This document shows, piece after piece, positions 53,101-61,463 of a DNA stretch of 64,000 nt. Location of the stretch: positions 2,976,001 to 3,040,000 of the forward strand of contig JAPFFF010000014.1 of assembly GCA_039105265.1 (NCBI GenBank), in the 5' to 3' direction. The translations under genes were made by a program, and so were the position numbers. The notes below the pieces were generated by a model. The model saw only the letters and a list, made by a program, of their open reading frames with translations. It made no database searches and was not told where the DNA came from. This DNA comes from Tritrichomonas musculus. Its lineage: Eukaryota; Parabasalia; Tritrichomonadida; Tritrichomonadidae. The stretch's first letter is position 1. Every line of letters starts with the position of its first letter.

Positions 53101-55897
53101 GGTGGTGCTGTTTCGCGAGACTTTGTTGGTGTGTGTTTAGTGTGTTTATGATGCGGTTAGGTGGTAGTTTTTTTGTGATTTTATGTGATGGAGAATAGCT
53201 AAAAAAATGCTCGCGAAACAGCGTTGTGGTGGTGGTGCTGTTTCGCGAGACTTTGTTGGTGTGTGTTTAGTGTGTTTATGATGCGGTTAGGTGGTAGTTT
53301 TTTTGTGATTTTATGTGATGGAGAATAGCTAAAAAAATGCTCGCGAAACAGCGTTGTGGTGGTGGTGCTGTTTCGCGAGACTTTGTTGGTGTGTGTTTAG
53401 TGTGTTTATGATGCGGTTAGGTGGTAGTTTTTTTGTGATTTTATGTGATGGAGAATAGCTAAAAAAATGCTCGCGAAACAGCGTTGTGGTGGTGGTGCTG
53501 TTTCGCGAGACTATGTTGGTGTGTGTTTAGTGTGTTTATGATGCGGTTAGGTGGTAGTATTTTTGTGATTTTATGTGATGGAGAATAGCTAAAAAAATGC
53601 TCGCGAAACAGCGTTGTGGTGGTGGTGCTGTTTCGCGAGACTATGTTGGTGTGTGTTTAGTGTGTTTATGATGCGGTTAGGTGGTAGTATTTTTGTGATT
53701 TTATGTGATGGAGAATAGCTAAAAAAATGCTCGCGAAACAGCGTTGTGGTGGTGGTGCTGTTTCGCGAGACTATGTTGGTGTGTGTTTAGTGTGTTTATG
53801 ATGCGGTTAGGTGGTAGTATTTTTGTGATTTTATGTGATGGAGAATAGCTAAAAAAATGCTCGCGAAACAGCGTTGTGGTGGTGGTGCTGTTTCGCGAGA
53901 CTTTGTTGGTGTGTGTTTAGTGTGTTTATGATGCGGTTAGGTGGTAGTATTTTTGTGATTTTATGTGATGGAGAATAGCTAAAAAAATGCTCGCGAAACA
54001 GCGTTGTGGTGGTGGTGCTGTTTCGCGAGACTTTGTTGGTGTGTGTTTAGTGTGTTTATGATGCGGTTAGGTGGTAGTTTTTTTGTGATTTTATGTGATG
54101 GAGAATAGCTAAAAAAATGCTCGCGAAACAGCGTTGTGGTGGTGGTGCTGTTTCGCGAGACTATGTTGGTGTGTGTTTAGTGTGTTTATGATGCGGTTAG
54201 GTGGTAGTTTTTTTGTGATTTTATGTGATGGAGAATAGCTAAAAAAATGCTCGCGAAACAGCGTTGTGGTGGTGGTGCTGTTTCGCGAGACTTTGTTGGT
54301 GTGTGTTTAGTGTGTTTATGATGCGGTTAGGTGGTAGTATTTTTGTGATTTTATGTGATGGAGAATAGCTAAAAAAATGCTCGCGAAACAGCGTTGTGGT
54401 GGTGGTGCTGTTTCGCGAGACTTTGTTGGTGTGTGTTTAGTGTGTTTATGATGCGGTTAGGTGGTAGTATTTTTGTGATTTTATGTGATGGAGAATAGCT
54501 AAAAAAATGCTCGCGAAACAGCGTTGTGGTGGTGGTGCTGTTTCGCGAGACTTTGTTGGTGTGTGTTTAGTGTGTTTATGATGCGGTTAGGTGGTAGTTT
54601 TTTTGTGATTTTATGTGATGGAGAATAGCTAAAAAAATGCTCGCGAAACAGCGTTGTGGTGATGGTGCTGTTTCGCGAGACTTTGTTGGTGTGTGTTTAG
54701 TGTGTTTATGATGCGGTTAGGTGGTAGTTTTTTTGTGATTTTATGTGATGGAGAATAGCTAAAAAAATGCTCGCGAAACAGCGTTGTGGTGGTGGTGCTG
54801 TTTCGCGAGACTTTGTTGGTGTGTGTTTAGTGTGTTTATGATGCGGTTAGGTGGTAGTTTTTTTGTGATTTTATGTGATGGAGAATAGCTAAAAAAATGC
54901 TCGCGAAACAGCGTTGTGGTGGTGGTGCTGTTTCGCGAGACTTTGTTGGTGTGTGTTTAGTGTGTTTATGATGCGGTTAGGTGGTAGTTTTTTTGTGATT
55001 TTATGTGATGGAGAATAGCTAAAAAAATGCTCGCGAAACAGCGTTGTGGTGGTGGTGCTGTTTCGCGAGACTTTGTTGGTGTGTGTTTAGTGTGTTTATG
55101 ATGCGGTTAGGTGGTAGTTTTTTTGTGATTTTATGTGATGGAGAATAGCTAAAAAAATGCTCGCGAAACAGCGTTGTGGTGGTGGTGCTGTTTCGCGAGA
55201 CTTTGTTGGTGTGTGTTTAGTGTGTTTATGATGCGGTTAGGTGGTAGTTTTTTTGTGATTTTATGTGATGGAGAATAGCTAAAAAAATGCTCGCGAAACA
55301 GCGTTGTGGTGGTGGTGCTGTTTCGCGAGACTATGTTGGTGTGTGTTTAGTGTGTTTATGATGCGGTTAGGTGGTAGTTTTTTTGTGATTTTATGTGATG
55401 GAGAATAGCTAAAAAAATGCTCGCGAAACAGCGTTGTGGTGGTGGTGCTGTTTCGCGAGACTTTGTTGGTGTGTGTTTAGTGTGTTTATGATGCGGTTAG
55501 GTGGTAGTTTTTTTGTGATTTTATGTGATGGAGAATAGCTAAAAAAATGCTCGCGAAACAGCGTTGTGGTGGTGGTGCTGTTTCGCGAGACTATGTTGGT
55601 GTGTGTTTAGTGTGTTTATGATGCGGTTAGGTGGTAGTTTTTTTGTGATTTTATGTGATGGAGAATAGCTAAAAAAATGCTCGCGAAACAGCGTTGTGGT
55701 GGTGGTGCTGTTTCGCGAGACTTTGTTGGTGTGTGTTTAGTGTGTTTATGATGCGGTTAGGTGGTAGTTTTTTTGTGATTTTATGTGATGGAGAATAGCT
55801 AAAAAAATGCTCGCGAAACAGCGTTGTGGTGGTGGTGCTGTTTCGCGAGACTATGTTGGTGTGTGTTTAGTGTGTTTATGATGCGGTTAGGTGGTAG
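47178..55897 (-). repeat. right array: about 67 inverted copies of the 130-bp hairpin repeat
   Basis: The same unit as the left array in reverse complement, from GGTAGTTTTTTTGTGATT to GGTTAGGTGGTAG, with the hairpin CTCGCGAAACAGC / GCTGTTTCGCGAG. Variant sites (CTATG/CTTTG, GTAGTTT/GTAGTAT, GGTGGTG/GTGATGG) form a readable barcode. About 19 consecutive units (about 49070-51590) have the same barcode as 51930-54450, an offset of 2860 bp (22 units). The outermost four units share the left array's barcode, then the orders differ. Confidence 0.95.
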
Positions 55898-56035
55898 TTT
55901 TTGCTGAATTATTAAAACAGTATGTAAAAAATTTTTGGACTTTTTCGATAAAATGTTTTTTTATCAAAAAGTTTTAGCAACCAAATAACAATACAAAAAG
56001 TGAAATACCATTTTTGAATACTTTTTCCAATCGCC
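55898..56035 (-). repeat. right outer terminal repeat block, 138 bp
   Basis: Reverse complement of 40743-40880, followed by the A8 target duplication. Confidence 0.9.
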
Positions 56036-56281
56036 AAAAAAAAGAATTATTAACAATTGTTAATAATTTGAAAAAATTGAGGCAAGACGTTAATTTTTTA
56101 TTTAATAATTGTTATACTTTGAAATAATTGAGGCAATCTCAATCTTTTTAAAAACGTTTGCCTTTTGAAATTTTTTAAAAAAAAATAAAAATATCTAGTT
56201 TCTACTTGAATTTTATTTTAATAAAAATGTATAATCATAGTTAATAAACAATATTATAAATGAAAACATTTATTAATTTAA

Positions 56282-56465
56282 TCAATCTTTAAAAAACTTC
56301 AATACTTGATCAGATTTGATTTCATTGTTTCTCGAAATTGAACAGATGAATATGCTCAATATTTGTCCAACAACATGTTGAACATATAAAGATTGTCTGG
56401 TATCAAATATATCCTGAAAACTAGAACAGAAAAAATTTAGAACACTTCTTAAAAAGTTCATTTTG
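56282..56465 (-). pseudogene. small ORF cut by element B, unrecognised
   Basis: On the minus strand an open stretch reads RSVLNFFCSSFQDIFDTRQS then LYVQHVVGQILSIFICSISR and ends NNEIKSDQVLKFFKD-stop. It looks protein-like (mixed helix, varied residues), not low complexity. Element B is inserted at its upstream side; the 9-bp target sequence CAAAATGAA on this strand contains an ATG in this frame. It may be the tail of a small host gene disabled by the insertion. No family recognised. Confidence 0.3.
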
Positions 56466-57638
56466 ATATGGGATGCAACGATAAAAAAGTGACACAATAT
56501 TTACGCTCTAATAAAAATTATTAAAAACAGGAAATATAAATTAAGAGAACTTTAATAAATCGAATGATACCTCTTTGATAAGAAAATGTCTATCAGAAGT
56601 CGAGATATCACTTACGAAATTTGTGAAGGTCTGTTTGATTTATGATATTTGTTTTTACAAATAAAAACAATTTTAAATATGCTGTTTATCATATAAAATA
56701 TATCATAAATATAAACGCTATCTTCTTAATGGATATAAACTGTCAGAAGTCGAGATATCGCATGCAAAATTTGTGAAGGTCTGTTTGATTTTAAAAAATT
56801 TTCATCTTGTAAGTTTTAAAATAAAACCTAATGATTATTATTTTGCTAAAAAATCCTATTTTTCAAATATTATTAAGAAAAAATGTGAGATTGATTCAAA
56901 TAGAATTTTAGTCCTATTGAAACCATCGTTTTTGCTTATCAATTTTTGAATAAAATATTATAGATATTGAAAAATATTGATAGTTTATTATTGAAATTTT
57001 TTTTCTATACAAATACATTTATATTTAAATATTTAAGACGAATATGATTATTTTACCAAATATTAATAAAATATATTTAACATATTAAAAAAATATAGTT
57101 AATATATTGACATAATTTTCAAAACTGTTTCGAAAAAATCCTTTTTTTAAAAACATATTTTTATATATTCAAAATGATTTTAATAAAAGTATTTGTACAT
57201 CTTAATATTTTACTAATATATCCAAAATAAAAATGCTATTTTATTTCATATGTCATATTAATATTATTTTTTTATTATAAATAAACCTAATCTATAACAT
57301 TCTTCAAAATTATATATCAAATTATCTATACATCAAGATGATATATAAATTACTCTATTTATTGCGTTTGTAAAATCATAATTAGCATTTTGGAATATAT
57401 TAATGTCATTACGGTAGTATAAAATGTAATCAAAAAGAATTTTACCAAATGCTCGAACAGAGTCTCAGAAAAAATGAAAGTGATATCTAGACTTCTGACA
57501 GATATTTTCCAAAGCCAGCCCATAATTCATTTTTATTTATAAGTCCATATTTAATTTATCATATTTTTTTAAAAAAAGTATAGTAACAAAAAAATTTGAA
57601 TGAATTTTCAGAAAATTCCCTATCGTTGCATCCCCTAT
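56466..57638. mobile_element. non-autonomous Mutator-like element B, 1173 bp
   Basis: Ends ATATGGGATGCAACGATA (left) and ATAGGGGATGCAACGATA (right, minus strand). TTCATTTTG is directly outside both ends (56457-56465 and 57639-57647), a perfect 9-bp target duplication. Inner blocks ATGTCTATCAGAAGTCGAGA (56585) and a second direct copy (56742-56800, with GAAGGTCTGTTTGATT) mirror ATATCTGTCAGAAGTCTAGA near 57500. No coding capacity. Same family as element A in the Polinton. Confidence 0.88.
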
Positions 57639-57647
57639 TTCATTTTG

Positions 57648-58327
57648 TTATAAAAATAGATCAGAATAATCATTTGGTATCTTCACAAATATATGTGGGG
57701 AAAATGTTTAATATATATTGTTTTAAACAATATATAAACTGTTTGCTTATACTCCTGAATCTTTTTTTTTTATCAGAATCTTAAATTTCAAATATATTTA
57801 TATTTAATGATGGTCATTTTAATTTATATATTGAATGATGTGTAATTATTATTAGCTATATTAATTTTATTTTATAAAAAATATTGATGATACAAATCTT
57901 AAAATGTTATTTGTTTTGAAATCCAGAAATGATGATATGTGCAATTGATCAAATGAATTCAAAGCAAATAATTTATATTGGAAACATTATTATTTGTGAA
58001 TTTATTAAAGCTCCAAAGGATAAATGTTGTAAACAACTTTTCACCAGATATTATTACTTATATAAATATATAAATTATTCATTATGCATGTGTATTTAAT
58101 ATATAAAGAAAATATTTGATATATTAATGCAATAGATTAATAAAAACATTAATTTATCTTTTTTGCTTTCATATATTTGGGAGAAAAGGCAAGTAATATA
58201 TCACCTTTTGCTTTATGTAACTAGGGAAATAAATTAAAGAGTACTTTAATGATTTTTTTCATAAAGTTGGGCGACCAATTTTAATGGAAAAAAGTGACAG
58301 CAAAATATTTAAATAAAATAAAACAAA
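57648..58327. other. intergenic upstream of the proteasome gene
   Basis: No gene seen. The last 40 bases form an A-rich leader; I see no clear Inr box next to this start. Confidence 0.5.
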
Positions 58328-59083
58328 ATGTCATACAGATACGACCAGGGAACAACAACATTTTCACCAGATGGACGTATTCTTCAAGTTGAGTATGCAA
58401 TTCAATCGATTAACCAAGCTGGAACAGCAATCGGAGTTCAATTTTCAAATGGTGTTGTATTAGCCGCTGAAAAGAAAAACACAGGAAGACTCGTCGATTA
58501 TCTTTTCCCAGAAAAAATGGCAAAATTAGACGAACATGTCATCACAGCTCTTGCTGGTATGACTTCCGACGCAAATAATCTTGTCGATTTTATGCGCTCT
58601 GTTGCACAATCTTATCTCAAAACATATGATGAACCAATTCCTGTCGAACAACTTGTTCGCCGTGTTTGCGATAAAAAGCACAACTACACTCAATATGGAG
58701 GTCTTCGTCCATTTGGTGTATCATTTCTCATAGCAGGCTATGACCAGCATAAAGGTTGCCAACTTTATCTTACTGACCCATCTGGTAACTTTGGTGGTTG
58801 GAAGGCTACAGCTATTGGAGAGAATAACCAGACTGCTCAATCAATCCTTAAATCTTCGTATAAAGATAATATGAGTGCAACAGAAGCAATGGACTTAACA
58901 GTTAAAGTATTATGCAAAACTCTTGACTCAACAAGTCTTAGCGCTGACAAACTAGAATTTTCAGTCCTTCAATACAGCAATGAAACAGGTCCTAAAGTAA
59001 GAATTTTAACAACAGCTGAAGTTGAAACATTAATGAAGCGATTTGAAGATACAATTAAAGCAACAACGGAAGAAAAAGAATAA
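58328..59083 (+). CDS. 20S proteasome alpha subunit, PSMA4 (yeast alpha3) type
   Basis: 251 aa, full length for the family. The N-terminal alpha signature YDQGTTTFSPDGRILQVEYA starts at residue 5. Then GTAIGVQFSNGVVLAAEKKN, the helix ITALAGMTSDANNLVDFMR, and CDKKHNYTQYGGLRPFGVSF, followed by DPSGNFGGWKATAIGENN. The 'YTQYGG-RPFGVS' and 'DPSGNFGGWKAT' variants and the charged Glu/Lys tail best match PSMA4. Alpha subunits form the outer rings of the 20S core, gate substrate entry and bind regulators; they are not catalytic. It is the only host gene in this part on the plus strand and stands alone. Confidence 0.93.
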   Translation: MSYRYDQGTTTFSPDGRILQVEYAIQSINQAGTAIGVQFSNGVVLAAEKKNTGRLVDYLFPEKMAKLDEHVITALAGMTSDANNLVDFMRSVAQSYLKTYDEPIPVEQLVRRVCDKKHNYTQYGGLRPFGVSFLIAGYDQHKGCQLYLTDPSGNFGGWKATAIGENNQTAQSILKSSYKDNMSATEAMDLTVKVLCKTLDSTSLSADKLEFSVLQYSNETGPKVRILTTAEVETLMKRFEDTIKATTEEKE

Positions 59084-59194
59084 GACATATAATAATTATT
59101 TTCACATAAGTTTTTTAAAAAAGCTTCATCTCTTTTTTCTGTAATTTTCTTTATATGTATTCATATATATTATAATTTTTTGTTTCTTATTCAA

Positions 59195-59589
59195 TGTACA
59201 AATGTAGTACGTTATGTAACCGATATTTTTTTTGACACAAATTTCTAATAAAATCCATCATCAACCAATTTATCGCTGATCTTCTGCTATTTTTATACAT
59301 AGCTATTCAACTAATTAATTATAGGTTATATCCAAAAATATTATTGATTATCTTGTAATAAATTTTCAGATTTCTACTATTTAATTACCGATTCTTTTCG
59401 TTTTAATTGTTAATATTATATCTAACGACTCACAATGTCCTACAATCTGATCTTGGATGTTTTAGAAATTAATTTCAGATATTTACTGATTATTTGCCGA
59501 TCTTACTATAATAAATTACCAATCTTTTAATAATCTTCTCAAAAAATAAACGTTCACTGTTCAAATTAATAACGTATTACATTTGCACC
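59195..59589. mobile_element. small GTACAAAT inverted-repeat element, copy 3
   Basis: The left end is TGTACAAATGTAGTACGTTA and the right end on the minus strand GGTGCAAATGTAATACGTTA. TTAA follows the right end (59590-59593); the left flank has TCAA. About 395 bp, more diverged than copy 1 at 2714-2932, with the shared inner AACCGATATTTTTTTTGACA and AATAAACGTTCA blocks. Confidence 0.55.
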
Positions 59590-59593
59590 TTAA

Positions 59594-59885
59594 CTTAAAA
59601 AAGTATGGTTAGATTCAATTAAAAGATTATTTAATCAATACTATTTATTTAATCTGCATAAAAATATTTTTTTGTTTATTTATTGGTTTGGATAAGTCAT
59701 GTTTAGTATTGTTATTATAATAATATTATTTTAGATTTCAGAAATATGCTATGATTATATGCTCCAACTTTTGAAATTGTTTTATAAAAATAAGATTTTA
59801 ATAAGAATAGACATATATTTATATGTAGCCATAAAAAAAAAGTAGAATTATCTTATATTTTATCAAAAAAGTGGAGACATTAATT
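59594..59885. other. intergenic between convergent genes' repeat and Pmp-like gene
   Basis: AT-rich, nothing recognised. Confidence 0.4.
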
Positions 59886-61109
59886 TCAGTCAGAATTTTC
59901 ATAGTTACTGATTTCTGGAATTAATTGTTGTGTGTCTTTCTTCTTCTTATTCCTGCAATAGAAGTGTATAGCCGCAGCAGCAAATGCGCCAATAAGGATT
60001 GCCGCAATTATAATACCAACAATAATTTGATAAGCAAGTTTTGGTGGAGACCATGTATAAGTGCTGTGGTCCCAGCATCCTTTTGTAATTACATGATCAA
60101 GATTCATTGTAGATTCTGAACTGAAGGTACATCCATTTGCTGTAACACCGCTAGGGATTTTAGATTGATCCAAATCAAAATGGCAATCTATTAAAGTCAG
60201 CTTGGTTTCACTTGTTAAATTAAAGTAACTTGTTTCGATAGAGGATTGTGAAAAATAAATGTTCTTTAAAATAGGTTCGAAAAGATTTATTTTGATTATT
60301 GATTTGGCCTTATTTCCAATAAAATTAGTGTTGTTAATGCCTGCAACTGATTGTACTTGGCTAAGGGTACAAATTGAATCTTCTGAAGTATTATTATAGA
60401 ATGTAAAATGAGTTAATGCAAATAAGTGTGTTGTTTGAAGGAATAAAACACCATTTCCAGACATAGAGTTATGTGAAAAGTTGCTTGTGGTCGCAATAAT
60501 ATCTGGTGAAGATGCATAAAAAACGTATTCAGATTGTGAACCAGCTTTTATTGAGTAATCAGAGTAGCATCCTTCAAAAGTAAAATTACTCTCTGAATCT
60601 GGAGCATAAATGGCTGTTCCTAACTTGGATTGGCAATGTGAAAAGCATCCTTGGGTAAAATTAACTTGAGGAACGATGCAAAAGATAGCTCCTCCTTTGC
60701 TTTGTGCAGAGCAATTTGAAAAAACAGTAAAATTACATACAAAAAAAGTATCAAGAATGACAAAAATAGCACCACCATCAAATTCTGCATTGCAATCGAA
60801 AAATCTCATTTCATTAACAGAAAGATTGTCTTCTGGAGAATAGTTTGAGTGTGTATTATGAATTTCATAACGAAATAGTTGTAGTGAGTCAATTCTTATT
60901 GCGCTATTCAAAAAATGAGACATTGTAGATCGTGAAAATTGTGCTGAAACAGAGCCAATTGACGATGAATAAAAAGGATTGATAAAACGACTTACTGAAG
61001 ACCTATCAAGCTTAAAAGTCGATGAATGAGACAAAGCAGTTGCCTGTATGTATGAGGAACAGGAAATGCTTGAAAAATAAATTGAAGCGATTGTTAAATT
61101 CCGAAGCAT
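59886..61109 (-). CDS. Pmp-like single-pass surface protein
   Basis: 407 aa. The bulk is Ser/Asn/Cys-rich beta-helix-like sequence with repeated 'N/C-x-A-x-x-x-GGAIF' units (CNAEFDGGAIF, CSAQSKGGAIF) and 'FxxCxSxxS' strands, as in the chlamydial polymorphic-membrane-protein-like families expanded on trichomonad surfaces. Residues ~361-385 are one membrane helix (IIVGIIIAAILIGAFAAAAI), followed by a short basic then acidic cytosolic tail (NKKKKDTQQLIPEISNYEN). An N-terminal hydrophobic stretch (LTIASIYFSSISCSS) is a weak signal peptide. Shorter than most family members. Probably a surface adhesion or sensing protein; function of individual members is unknown. Several N-x-S/T sites are present. 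Confidence 0.82.
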   Translation of the reverse strand: MLRNLTIASIYFSSISCSSYIQATALSHSSTFKLDRSSVSRFINPFYSSSIGSVSAQFSRSTMSHFLNSAIRIDSLQLFRYEIHNTHSNYSPEDNLSVNEMRFFDCNAEFDGGAIFVILDTFFVCNFTVFSNCSAQSKGGAIFCIVPQVNFTQGCFSHCQSKLGTAIYAPDSESNFTFEGCYSDYSIKAGSQSEYVFYASSPDIIATTSNFSHNSMSGNGVLFLQTTHLFALTHFTFYNNTSEDSICTLSQVQSVAGINNTNFIGNKAKSIIKINLFEPILKNIYFSQSSIETSYFNLTSETKLTLIDCHFDLDQSKIPSGVTANGCTFSSESTMNLDHVITKGCWDHSTYTWSPPKLAYQIIVGIIIAAILIGAFAAAAIHFYCRNKKKKDTQQLIPEISNYENSD

Positions 61110-61463
61110 ATTTTAAAAAAAAATTGAATTGATGATCGAGTAGAGAAATTTAAAAATTCATTGTCATCAACGTAATTCAAAAAAAAAAAGATTTTCATCA
61201 AATAATAAAAATTTTATATTCATTATTAGTAAAAATATTGATATAAATTACCAGATTAGAAATTTGTGCGATATGTAATTTTTGATAAAAGGTGAAATTT
61301 GAGTTAAATTTGACACATTTAAATGAATTTCTTTCAAATATTTAAAATAAAAAGATTTTATTTATTATTGATTATTTTAAATAGTTTATGTTATTTTTAG
61401 ATTTTAATAGTATTTATTATTATTATTATTATTTATGTTAAAGTATAAAAAAATATTTACATC
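61110..61463. other. intergenic with ATT microsatellite
   Basis: AT-rich; holds a short TAT/ATT run near 61412-61435. No gene seen. Confidence 0.4.

Larger units (their letters stand above)
40743..56035. mobile_element. foldback Mutator-like element, 15.3 kb, with transposase and hairpin-repeat arms
   Basis: Ends are GGCGATTGGAAAAAGTATTC (left) and its reverse complement at 56035. Eight A residues lie directly outside both ends (40735-40742 and 56036-56043), consistent with an 8-bp target duplication. The terminal inverted repeats have two parts: a 138-bp outer block (40743-40880 and 55898-56035) that appears identical on both sides, then inverted tandem arrays of a 130-bp unit (17 copies left, about 67 right). 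Between the arms lie a whole 783-aa transposase gene and the nested element E. Layout: end, array, transposase, nested element, array, end. Foldback elements with tandem-repeat arms are known in flies and plants, some related to Mutator. Confidence 0.92.

Noticed and set aside
40881-55897. The hairpin arrays as CRISPR arrays
   Set aside because: The whole 130-bp unit repeats without unique spacers, arms are inverted around a transposase, and the host is a eukaryote.
40881-55897. The arrays as centromeric or telomeric satellite
   Set aside because: They end exactly at matching 138-bp blocks with a target duplication, so they are part of a transposon.
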